A stretch of 64,000 bases of DNA from positions 62,001 to 126,000 of the forward strand of contig NZ_JAKRND010000007.1 of NCBI RefSeq assembly GCF_022347285.1, in the 5' to 3' direction. Positions 47,085 through 54,806 of the stretch are shown here, in pieces. The translations under genes were made by a program, and so were the position numbers. The stretch comes from Corynebacterium sp. ACRPH (lineage in GTDB: Bacteria; Actinomycetota; Actinomycetes; Mycobacteriales; Mycobacteriaceae). Within the stretch, counting starts at the first letter, position 1, and every line of letters begins with the position of its first letter. The notes beneath the pieces were generated by a model, which worked only from the letters and a program-made list of their open reading frames with translations, made no database searches and was not told where the DNA came from.

Positions 47085-47680
47085 ATGAAAACGGTGGCCA
47101 TCGTCGATAGAGAAATCCTCGAGAGCTTGATGCTGCTCACCCAACAGGGTGATGCGGCGGCTTTCGCACGCCTCTACGACCACATCGCCCCGAATGTCCT
47201 GGGCCTCACGCTGCAAATTCTCCACGACCAAGCGCAGGCGGAGGAAGTCACCCAGGAAGTTTTCATCGAGGTGTGGCAGCACGCTGCAGACTTCGACCCG
47301 GCCAAAGGCTCGGCGAAATCATGGATCCTCCGCCGGGCGAGGCTCCGCGCCATTGACCGGGTTCGAAGCGCCATCGCCACTATGAAACGGGATGACCGGG
47401 AGGCCTTCCTGGTGGCGTCAATAAAAAAGAAAGCGTGGAAGACGAGGCCTTAAGGAATGTACAACGCCACGCCGTGCGGACCGCGCTGGAGATCATAGGC
47501 GAGCCGCACAAGACCGCGATTCTGCTGGCGTACTTCGGCGATATGACTCACGCGGAGCTGGCTGAAGCCACCGGCGTAGCGCTGGGAACTGCGAAGACGC
47601 GCGTGCGTGATGGGCTTCGTAAGCTAGAGAAGATCCTTAAAGAACAACGTGACGCACTGGCGGAAGGGGGTGCCCGATGA
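47085..47680 (+). CDS. sigK: ECF sigma factor SigK, in two frames joined at a slippery heptamer
   Basis: Frame one (47085-47453) encodes sigma-2: FARLYDHIAPNVLGLTLQIL, then EEVTQEVFIEVWQHA, then SAKSWILRRARLRAIDRVRS. It ends with a TAA soon after VASIKKK. Frame two (to 47680) carries sigma-4: EPHKTAILLAYFGDMTHAELAEATG, then LGTAKTRVRDGLRKLEK. A -1 slip on A_AAA_AAG at 47423-47429 joins them into one SigK of about 198 residues, the normal size. A dispersed-motif copy supplies the A-run, in the sigma-2/sigma-4 linker. Pseudogene or base-call error remain possible. rskA overlaps the stop (ATGA). Confidence 0.8.
47411..47434 (+). repeat. Dispersed motif copy at the sigK frameshift
   Basis: GGTGGCGTCAAT followed by AAAAAAGAAAGC, containing A_AAA_AAG. 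Confidence 0.8.
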
Positions 47681-48402
47681 AAGACGAGAAGCCGGACTTC
47701 GGCGAGCTAGAAGCCGACCTGGCGGACTTGGCCGGACCGGTGGCGCCTCCGCCGCAGTTGAAGTCGAACATTATGGATGCGATCGCTTCGGGCGAGTATC
47801 CGCAGGTCGCGCCGTGTGAAGAGGCTGGTGCGGATAACGTTGTGCCTTTGTCGAAAACGCGCGGGACTCGCCGTGGATTCGCACGCGCTGCCTTTGCCGC
47901 GGCTGCTGCAGTTGTACTACTGGCAGGCGTGGGGATCGTGGGCACCACCAGCGGGCTGTGGGGTGGCGGCGAGAATGCCGACCTTGCGGAGAACAACACG
48001 AACCAGTCCGTTGAAGGAGCTGGTCAGGGTGCGAACGGTGAGGAGCCCATGCAGGGTGCGGAGGCGGAAGACCACATGCACTCCATCATGGCGATGGGTG
48101 ACGTGCGCAGCGTGTCGCTGAAGGCCGACGGTTCGACGTTGGACGTGGTGGTCTCGGCGGAGATGGATTCCGGTGGGGCGATGGTCAACGGCGCGCCAGT
48201 GTTGAAGGACGGCATGGGCGCGCAGGTGTGGTCTATCAACGAAAACGGCGCCGCCCGATCGGCCGGCGTGATTGGCCAGGATCCGCACGACAACGTGTGG
48301 ATGCCGCTGCCGGCGGACACGATGATGGTGCGCGTCACCGAGGAGCCGATGGACGGCAGCGATACGCCGGGTGGGACCGTGCTGGCCGAGGGGAAGCTCT
48401 AG
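47677..48402 (+). CDS. rskA: Anti-sigma-K factor RskA
   Basis: A 241-residue membrane anti-sigma factor. The short cytosolic N-terminus (LADLAGPVAPPPQLKSNIM) is followed by a single membrane helix at about residues 70-92 (FAAAAAVVLLAGVGIVGTT). The extracytoplasmic RskA domain includes GAQVWSINENG and PLPADTMMVRVTEEP. It overlaps sigK by four bases, so the pair is co-translated; release of SigK would follow proteolysis of RskA. Confidence 0.88.
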   Translation: MKDEKPDFGELEADLADLAGPVAPPPQLKSNIMDAIASGEYPQVAPCEEAGADNVVPLSKTRGTRRGFARAAFAAAAAVVLLAGVGIVGTTSGLWGGGENADLAENNTNQSVEGAGQGANGEEPMQGAEAEDHMHSIMAMGDVRSVSLKADGSTLDVVVSAEMDSGGAMVNGAPVLKDGMGAQVWSINENGAARSAGVIGQDPHDNVWMPLPADTMMVRVTEEPMDGSDTPGGTVLAEGKL

Positions 48403-48566
48403 TTCCCTTCGGGCTCCACAGCGAACTTCTTGCCCTGGATGCGGATCCGCCTTCTGCCGGGGTGCTAAACCCGCTTTTGTGTGGATCAGCCCTGGCCGCT
48501 GCAAGTAATGTGGAATGAGCGAGCCCAATCAAACCGCAAACCCCAACCCAGGGAGCCCCACGACTT

Positions 48567-48827
48567 ATGACCGGCACGACCACCACGTATCGCTACACCG
48601 ACCCCTTCACCGGGACGCCGCAAACCATCGATGGCCCTGAAGGTAAGGCGTACATGCTGGTGGAGCGTGGCGAGGAAGTCCGTGTCGGCGACCCGCTGGG
48701 TTTCTACAACGACCGCGAAAGCGCCCGCGAAGCCGTGATGGCCCGCCTTAACGAGAAAGCCCGCACTCTACGGGACTACGAAGAGTATTACGTCACGCAT
48801 GCCACCCTGCGTGGAGCCCAGCACTAG
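48567..48827 (+). CDS. Small conserved hypothetical protein
   Basis: 86 residues, soluble, with no known domain (YRYTDPFTGTPQTIDGPEGK, in part; VRVGDPLGFYNDRESAREAV). AGGGAG precedes ATG 48567. Ends 14 bp before the hydrolase gene and is probably co-transcribed with it. Confidence 0.65.
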   Translation: MTGTTTTYRYTDPFTGTPQTIDGPEGKAYMLVERGEEVRVGDPLGFYNDRESAREAVMARLNEKARTLRDYEEYYVTHATLRGAQH

Positions 48828-48841
48828 CATCCATTCCACCC

Positions 48842-50761
48842 ATGCATAAACTGCGGCGAAGAATCCTCCCGGGCCTAAAGCGGCGGGCGAAGTGGGCCTC
48901 CCTCACCACGCTGTCCTACTCCTTCCGCGCCGCCGCCGGCGCAATTGACCTCTACGCCAACCTCTTCCCAGGCGTGCGCCTGAACAGGCGCTATGCCCTG
49001 GATCCCCGCCGCGGTTTCGCCATCATCGGGGCGGAAATCGGCATGTGGAATGCCCTTTCGCCCTCTCTGCTACCGCACCCCTGGTGGGCCGTTGCCGGTA
49101 ACGCCTCCACGTCCCAGGCGGTCGGGCACTTCAACGGCACCATCATCGCCAGCGCAGTTCTGCCCGCCTTCCGCGCCGCCGGTCTGGACCTGCGGGAACT
49201 CGTGAACAAGCCCGGCTACCGCGAGGCCTACCGCGCCATGCACGCTGCATTCACCCTGGCCACCGCCGTCGCGGCCTACCGCTTCTACAAGCGCCAAGGC
49301 GAATCCGCTGCGCTGGTGAACAGCCAGCGTCTCGGCGCCCCCTCCGCCTTCGTTGGCATTGCCGTCAGCACCCTCGGCTACGGCGCATTCTTGCTGCTCG
49401 GCGAGCTACTACAGTCCAGCTTCGACCTCACTCGGCATTCGCTGCGTCGGTTCGTCCCCGCCCCCGTAGCTGTGCCTGTGGCTGCTGGGGCGGTGGGCGT
49501 CATCGCCTACCTCATCTCCGACAAGATCCTGCTACGGCAGTTCCTCGAGAAGTTCAACGAGAAGGCCGAGCTCGTAAACCGTCGCGTGTACTGGGGTTAC
49601 CAGCAGCCGTGGGAGCCCGAGCGTTCTGGTTCGGTGTGGTCACACGAAAGGTGGATCTCCCTGGGCGCCCAAGGTCGCGTGTTAGTCGGCGGTGGCCCCA
49701 GGGCGCGCGACATCACGGAGGTCACGGGCCTGGATGACGTGCACGAGCCGATCCGCATCTACGGCGGCCTGGCCCCCGGGCGCACGCTGGAAAGCATCGT
49801 TGATCTGGTGAAACGGGAGCTGCTGCGGACCGGCGCCCTACACCGCTCGGCTATCGTCATCCACACCTCCACCGGCACGGGATGGGTGCCGGATTGGCAG
49901 CTGGATACCGTCGAGTTCCTCACGGGCGGCAACTGCGTGAACGTGGCGATGCAGTACTCCTACGTGCAGTCGCCCGTCGCCTATGTGCTTGACCGCGATA
50001 CCCCGGTGCGCGCTGCCAAGTTACTTATTGACGCCGTGTTTGAGCTGCTAGACGGCATGCCCAACCCACCAAAGGTGTTCGTGACCGGCGAATCCCTGGG
50101 GGCGTATGGCACGGCAGCAGCCTTCGACGGGCTGGAGGACATGCTGGCAAAGGTGGACGGGGCGGTGCTGTCCGGCGCACCACGCTTTACCAAGATGATC
50201 CGGGACATGACCACCTACCGCAGCGAAGGCTCGCCAGAGCGCCTACCGTTGTACGACCAAGGCCAGCACGTGCGCTTCATCAGCCACGCCGACCACCTGG
50301 ACCGCGACTGGCGCGGCCAGGAGTACGGCCAGCCGTGGCAGCACCCGCGGGTGGCTGTGGTGCAGCACGCCTCCGATGCGATCGTGTGGTGGGATGCCGA
50401 TCTGTTCTGGAAGGAACCAGACTGGCTGCGCGAACCCGGCGCCCGGGGCGTGCCCGCACCGGCCACCCAGCACAACGATGTAGTGCATAAACTCCGCTGG
50501 ATTCCGTTTACTACCGGCTGGCAGGTGGCCATGGACATGCTGACCTCGAAGCAGACTCCCGCAGGTCACGGCCATAACTACCGCGGAATCATGGTTCCCA
50601 CCTGGGAGCGAATCCTAGGCCCCGACCTGGTGCGCGCGCCCCTGAATCCGGAGTTGCAGCAGCGCATTACGGATTGGATCACGGAGCATTCGCGGGACAC
50701 GCGCCGGGAGGAAGACCGTTTCCTCGACCGCTTCGGCTTCGGCGTGGCACGGGAGGACTAG
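48842..50761 (+). CDS. Membrane alpha/beta-hydrolase (Rv1069c-like)
   Basis: A 639-residue protein with an N-terminal membrane domain (about residues 1-240, several helices such as AVGVIAYLISDKI) and a C-terminal hydrolase domain with nucleophile elbow VTGESLGAYG (Ser at about 421). This is the actinobacterial Abhydrolase_9 pair (N-terminal membrane plus catalytic domain) seen in Rv1069c. It probably acts on a lipid ester at the membrane. ATG 48842. Converges on the TetR gene, 8 bp between stops. Confidence 0.85.
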   Translation: MHKLRRRILPGLKRRAKWASLTTLSYSFRAAAGAIDLYANLFPGVRLNRRYALDPRRGFAIIGAEIGMWNALSPSLLPHPWWAVAGNASTSQAVGHFNGTIIASAVLPAFRAAGLDLRELVNKPGYREAYRAMHAAFTLATAVAAYRFYKRQGESAALVNSQRLGAPSAFVGIAVSTLGYGAFLLLGELLQSSFDLTRHSLRRFVPAPVAVPVAAGAVGVIAYLISDKILLRQFLEKFNEKAELVNRRVYWGYQQPWEPERSGSVWSHERWISLGAQGRVLVGGGPRARDITEVTGLDDVHEPIRIYGGLAPGRTLESIVDLVKRELLRTGALHRSAIVIHTSTGTGWVPDWQLDTVEFLTGGNCVNVAMQYSYVQSPVAYVLDRDTPVRAAKLLIDAVFELLDGMPNPPKVFVTGESLGAYGTAAAFDGLEDMLAKVDGAVLSGAPRFTKMIRDMTTYRSEGSPERLPLYDQGQHVRFISHADHLDRDWRGQEYGQPWQHPRVAVVQHASDAIVWWDADLFWKEPDWLREPGARGVPAPATQHNDVVHKLRWIPFTTGWQVAMDMLTSKQTPAGHGHNYRGIMVPTWERILGPDLVRAPLNPELQQRITDWITEHSRDTRREEDRFLDRFGFGVARED

Positions 50762-50769
50762 CCCCGCGC

Positions 50770-51453
50770 CTACTGCGGTGGCGTCAGGTATTCGTCGATC
50801 GGCCGTGCGATGGTCTGCAGGGCGCGCTCCTCGCTTACCCCCAGCATGCGCAGCAGATCCAGCGCCAGGTCGTCCCCGGCGGTCCTGCTGTTCAACGTCG
50901 GATCCTCGTGCAGACGCTGCCCTAGCATCGCGTTGGCGCCGAAGATAATCGCCGCAGCCGTTTCGGTGCTGGCCACGTGGAAGGAACCGTCGTCCACGCC
51001 CGCGCTGATCCGCTGGCGCAGCTTGCGCACCAGTTCGTTGGGCATGGTGTAGAAGTCCGGGGAGCGGCGAACAATCGACTTCGACAGCGTCGGTACTAGG
51101 CGGTGCGCATACGCCAGGATGCGGATGTTCGTCGCCGCCGCGTCGATCGAGTCCAGATCCTGGTCCGCCGCCAGGTCAAAGATGCTGGCCAGGTTGTTCA
51201 CCGCGTACTCTGCAACCGCGTCGAAGAACTGCGTGCGGTCTTTAAAGAAGTTGTAGAAGCTGCCGTTGGAAACCCCGGCCTTTTGGGTGATCGCCAGGAT
51301 AGAAAGATCGGTCTGCTCTTCGGCGATCAGCTCGATGCCGGCGTGCAGTAGCGCCTGTTTAGTCCGCTCGCGGCGCGTGCCGGCCTGCTCGCTGCGGTTG
51401 AAGATGGCTTGCATCCACGCGGCGGTATCGATGTGTTGCTCGCCTGCTCGCAC
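50770..51453 (-). CDS. TetR-family transcriptional regulator
   Basis: About 227 residues from GTG 51453 (GAGGAG ten bases upstream). The frame opens at 51519, and ATG 51414 is another choice. The HTH is about residues 30-75 (RRERTKQALLHAGIELIAEE region; AGVSNGSFYNFFKDR), followed by an all-helical ligand domain. The dispersed-motif copy at 51468-51494 overlaps its 5' leader. Target unknown. Confidence 0.8.
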   Translation of the reverse strand: MRAGEQHIDTAAWMQAIFNRSEQAGTRRERTKQALLHAGIELIAEEQTDLSILAITQKAGVSNGSFYNFFKDRTQFFDAVAEYAVNNLASIFDLAADQDLDSIDAAATNIRILAYAHRLVPTLSKSIVRRSPDFYTMPNELVRKLRQRISAGVDDGSFHVASTETAAAIIFGANAMLGQRLHEDPTLNSRTAGDDLALDLLRMLGVSEERALQTIARPIDEYLTPPQ

Positions 51454-51467
51454 GCGCGGATTCACTC

Positions 51468-51494
51468 CTCTTTCTTCTCTTGGTGACGCCCACC
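51468..51494 (-). repeat. Dispersed motif copy at the tetR 5' end
   Basis: Minus strand GGTGGGCGTCACC followed by AAGAGAAGAAAGAG. Confidence 0.78.
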
Positions 51495-51595
51495 GTTCCA
51501 ACCACACCCGCCTCAGCATCGCTGTTATTGCGGGTAAGCATAGCTTTCTTTCAGGCTAACCTATCGGCTTCCAAGGTTGCGAAAGAAGCCACTTG

Positions 51596-51695
51596 AAAGC
51601 TACTCGAAACGTACTCGAAACCTACTAGAAACAAATTTCGAGCCTCTGACCTGCGATAAACAACGTACTCGAAAATATTTCGAGTAGAATGTTAG
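51596..51695 (+). repeat. 100-bp direct repeat, left copy, with CTCGAAA units
   Basis: 97 of 100 bases equal 53096-53195; offset exactly 1,500 bp. Holds TACTCGAAAC units, CTAGAAAcaaaTTTCGAG and the perfect dyad CTCGAAA-ata-TTTCGAG. Confidence 0.95.
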
Positions 51696-51698
51696 ATT

Positions 51699-53090
51699 GT
51701 GAGTGTGCAGCGAAATTTCCACGAGGAGCCGAACCAGCTTCTGCAGTTCCCCGAAGACCAGTGGTTCGAGCGCAAATCTTTCCGCATTAAGCCGAAGGAC
51801 TTGGCTAAGACAATTGTCGGCATGGCCAATTCTGAGGGCGGCGTAATTGCGGTTGGCATTTCGGACCGGCAATTCGAAGGAAAGCCGACCGCTACCCAAG
51901 ACAATGCTCTGCGGCAGACGTCGTTGGATCACACGGATCCGACGGTTCGCGTCCAGATCGAGTTGTGCGACGTGGATGATCGTACGCAGGTGTATCTTTT
52001 CCACGTCTTGCCCAGTGAGCGGGTCCATTACCTGAAGTCAGGGGACTGCTTCTTGCGAGTGGGTGATGAAACGAAGCACTTGAGGGCTGATGACATTCTG
52101 GAGCTTCGTTACACCAAGGGTGAGCAGCAATACGATGCCACGGTTCCCGCGAACGCTACCCCGAACGACCTCAACATGGATCTGGTTGAGACTTATGCCG
52201 AGACCATTGGTTCTTCGAGTGCCGAAGATGCTCTGAAGGCGCGCAACCTGATTGACCGGGACGGCAGGCCACGTGCTGCTGCGATATTGCTTTTCGGGCA
52301 CAATCCTCAAGAGTTCTTCCCGAACGCACACATCCGGGTTTTACGTTTTGGCGAGGACGAGCGATTGCCTGGCCAGATGCAGCAGTTGATGGATGACCAG
52401 CGTTTTGATGGTCCGATACCGCAACAGATTCAAGCAGCTCAGGAAGCAATTAGCGGAATGCTGCCAAATACTCGACGGCTCACCGGCGCGGGTCTTTTCG
52501 AGGATGAGAACCTTATCCCTCACGACGTTTGGCTTGAGGGGTTGGTCAACGCGGTGGTGCATCGCTCGTACAGCATGGTCGGGGATCACATTCGTTTCGA
52601 AATTTTCCCGAGCCGGATTGAGGTCTCTAGCCCGGGGCGCTTCCCCGGCCTTGTAGATCCGACTAAACCGGAGTCCATTGCCCGCTTTGCGCGCAACCCT
52701 CTGATTGCGCGAGTAACCGCTGAGCTCCGCATTGGCCAGGAACTGGGTGAGGGAATCCGACGTATGTTTGCAAGTATGCGGCGGGTTGGGTTTGCTGATC
52801 CGGTATATACGCAAACTAGTGGCAGCGTAGTTCTTACATTGAACGCAACACAGCGTTTAGACGCCCAAGTGCTGGGTGGTCTCCCTCGTCATTCCGAGGA
52901 TGTGCTTGCTGCTCTAGAAATGAGTGGTCGGCCAATGTCCACGGGTGATGTTGCCGAGGCGCTGGGCTTGTCGGCCCCGCCAGTGCGCCGTGCATTGCAG
53001 GCCATGCGTGATGCTGGGCTGGTTCATTGGCGTGGAAATGGACCGCGCGATCCGCGTGCCGTGTGGTCTGTAAAGGGGCCGCTTAGGTAG
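51699..53090 (+). CDS. AlbA_2 / HATPase_c_4 / winged-HTH protein 2
   Basis: A 463-residue protein of the same architecture as the one at 44252-45982 but shorter. The AlbA_2 domain covers about residues 18-130 (WFERKSFRIKPKDLAKTIVG; GGVIAVGISD). The GHKL-like part follows at about 255-350 (GLVNAVVHRSYS, then SSPGRFPG and GQELGEGIRRMF). The C-terminal winged helix is STGDVAEALGLSAPPVRRAL. GTG 51699, 3 bp after the left 100-bp repeat; its stop is 5 bp before the right one. The repeats' CTCGAAA dyads are likely its binding sites. Confidence 0.82.
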   Translation: MSVQRNFHEEPNQLLQFPEDQWFERKSFRIKPKDLAKTIVGMANSEGGVIAVGISDRQFEGKPTATQDNALRQTSLDHTDPTVRVQIELCDVDDRTQVYLFHVLPSERVHYLKSGDCFLRVGDETKHLRADDILELRYTKGEQQYDATVPANATPNDLNMDLVETYAETIGSSSAEDALKARNLIDRDGRPRAAAILLFGHNPQEFFPNAHIRVLRFGEDERLPGQMQQLMDDQRFDGPIPQQIQAAQEAISGMLPNTRRLTGAGLFEDENLIPHDVWLEGLVNAVVHRSYSMVGDHIRFEIFPSRIEVSSPGRFPGLVDPTKPESIARFARNPLIARVTAELRIGQELGEGIRRMFASMRRVGFADPVYTQTSGSVVLTLNATQRLDAQVLGGLPRHSEDVLAALEMSGRPMSTGDVAEALGLSAPPVRRALQAMRDAGLVHWRGNGPRDPRAVWSVKGPLR

Positions 53091-53095
53091 CTAGG

Positions 53096-53195
53096 AAAGC
53101 TACTCGAAAGGTACTCGAAACCTACTAGAAACAAGTTTCGAGCCTCTGACCTGCGATAAACAACGTACTCGAAAATGTTTCGAGTAGAATGTTAG
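53096..53195 (+). repeat. 100-bp direct repeat, right copy
   Basis: The second copy of 51596-51695. Three differences are at repeat positions 15, 40 and 82. Its last bases include the pabB stop codon (53192-53194). Confidence 0.95.
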
Positions 53196-54766
53196 GCGAT
53201 TTGGCCCCCGAGTGTATCGAGTAGCGCCGCCGCTTTTACTAGCGTTTCCTGGTACTCCGCCAGTGGATCCGAGTCCGCGACGATCGCGCCGCCGACCCCG
53301 AAAGAACACTCCGCGCCATCGTCGACGAGCGTGCGGATCGTGATGTTCAGCTCTGTGGCGGAATTGGGGGAGATCCAGCCGATCGCCCCGGAATAGAACC
53401 CGCGCGGATGCGGCTCCAGCTCCTCGATAATCTCCATCGTCCGGATTTTCGGCGCGCCTGTCATGGAGCCGCCGGGGTAACTGGCCGCAATCGCGTCGAC
53501 GGCGCCGAGCCCCGGACGGAGCTGGCCGGTAATGGTGCTGACCAGCTGATGGACGTGCGAGAAACTCTCCACCGAAAAAATTTTCGGCACCTCCACACTG
53601 CCCGGCACGCACACTCTGCCGAGGTCGTTGCGCAGCAGGTCAACGATCATCAGGTTCTCCGCCCGGTCCTTGGGGTTGCTCATTAATTCCTGACGCCCCC
53701 TCGCATCCGCCGCTCCGTCCTCCCCACGGGGGCGGGTGCCCTTGATCGGCTCGGCGGAGACCTCTCCCTCCGGTGAGACCTTGAGGAACCTCTCGGGGGA
53801 GGCGCTGAGGATGTGCAGTGGCGCCTGACCAGGGCGGTCGAAGCGCAGGAATGCGCCATAGGGAACCGGGCTGACTTCGCGGAGCCGCAGGTAGGCCAGT
53901 AATTCCGGTGACGGTGCGTAGGGCGAGTTCGCGCCGGGCTGCTGAGTGGGCTGCAGTCCGGCCAGCTCCCGAAGTGCCGGGCCGCGGGCAGTATTCGTAA
54001 GGCAGACCTCGTAGCTATCGCCTGCGGCAATGTAATCCAGGCAGCGCTGGATGCTCGCCAGGTACTGCCGCTTCGGCTGGTCGAAGCGGAAGGCCGCCGC
54101 GCGCTCAATGGTCACGGACTCGGCGGGCACCGTGTCACGGGGCGGTGCACCGCCCGGAATGCTGCTCGGAAAGGTTTCCGGAATGGCTTCCAGTCCCGCA
54201 CCGCTTGTCTCGGAGACCTCGCCAGCGATCCGTCGCACCTCGGCGACGGTGGTGTCCAGCCATTCCAGCTGCTCATCGTGGGTGCTCCCGGCATCCCCGG
54301 CATCTTTGGCACTCGGCAGCATTGCCATTGCATAGGCCACCGCGTGTGCGTGGTCGATCACGACCGCCCGGTCGGCGAACAGCAATGCCGCATCCGGATG
54401 GTCTTCCCGGGAGCGGGCAATGTCCTCCACTCCGTATCCCAATGCGCCCACCCAGCCGAGGGCGAAGTCGCACGGCCAGTCTCGCGGAATCTCAACCGGC
54501 TCGTCGAAAGTGCCTCCGAGCTGCGCGAAGAACGTATTCGAGCTTTCCACCTGTGGCATCCACGTTCGGGCTAGGGGACCCGCGCTATTTGCCAGCACAC
54601 TGAGGGCGCCGCCGTTGCCGGAAGAGTCCAGCCAGGCGGCGGTGGGGGCGTCATTAAATAAAGACAAAAAGACCCGCGGCGCGACACTTCCGGTGATGTC
54701 CCGAGCGTCTGCCTGCGGCAGCGGGATGGTGCGGAATGTGAGGCGGCGCGGGGTCATGTACGCCAT
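53192..54766 (-). CDS. pabB: Aminodeoxychorismate synthase component I PabB
   Basis: A 524-residue chorismate-binding enzyme that makes 4-amino-4-deoxychorismate for folate. The chorismate domain has EVCLTNTARG, PIKGTRPRG, DRAENLMIVDLLRNDLGRVC (in parts) and SYPGGSMTGAPK. PabB-type PIKGTRPRG, rather than TrpE tryptophan-binding features, favours folate. A partner amidotransferase is at 58191. ATG 54766 or the in-frame ATG 54757. The stop is TAA inside the direct repeat. Two dispersed-motif copies lie within it. Confidence 0.88.
   Translation of the reverse strand: MAYMTPRRLTFRTIPLPQADARDITGSVAPRVFLSLFNDAPTAAWLDSSGNGGALSVLANSAGPLARTWMPQVESSNTFFAQLGGTFDEPVEIPRDWPCDFALGWVGALGYGVEDIARSREDHPDAALLFADRAVVIDHAHAVAYAMAMLPSAKDAGDAGSTHDEQLEWLDTTVAEVRRIAGEVSETSGAGLEAIPETFPSSIPGGAPPRDTVPAESVTIERAAAFRFDQPKRQYLASIQRCLDYIAAGDSYEVCLTNTARGPALRELAGLQPTQQPGANSPYAPSPELLAYLRLREVSPVPYGAFLRFDRPGQAPLHILSASPERFLKVSPEGEVSAEPIKGTRPRGEDGAADARGRQELMSNPKDRAENLMIVDLLRNDLGRVCVPGSVEVPKIFSVESFSHVHQLVSTITGQLRPGLGAVDAIAASYPGGSMTGAPKIRTMEIIEELEPHPRGFYSGAIGWISPNSATELNITIRTLVDDGAECSFGVGGAIVADSDPLAEYQETLVKAAALLDTLGGQIA
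53681..53701 (-). repeat. Dispersed motif copy in pabB
   Basis: Minus strand GGGGGCGTCAGG followed by AATTAATGA. Confidence 0.6.
54644..54670 (+). repeat. Dispersed motif copy, antisense in pabB
   Basis: GGGGGCGTCATT followed by AAATAAAGACAAAAA, on the strand opposite to pabB. Confidence 0.78.
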
Positions 54767-54806
54767 TATCGCGCGCCGGATCTAGCGCGCGATGTGGGGG
54801 TGCGGG

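Noticed and set aside
51550-51575. DtxR-type iron box (AGGCTAACCTA) near the tetR gene
   Set aside because: Only the right half fits; the left half matches poorly.
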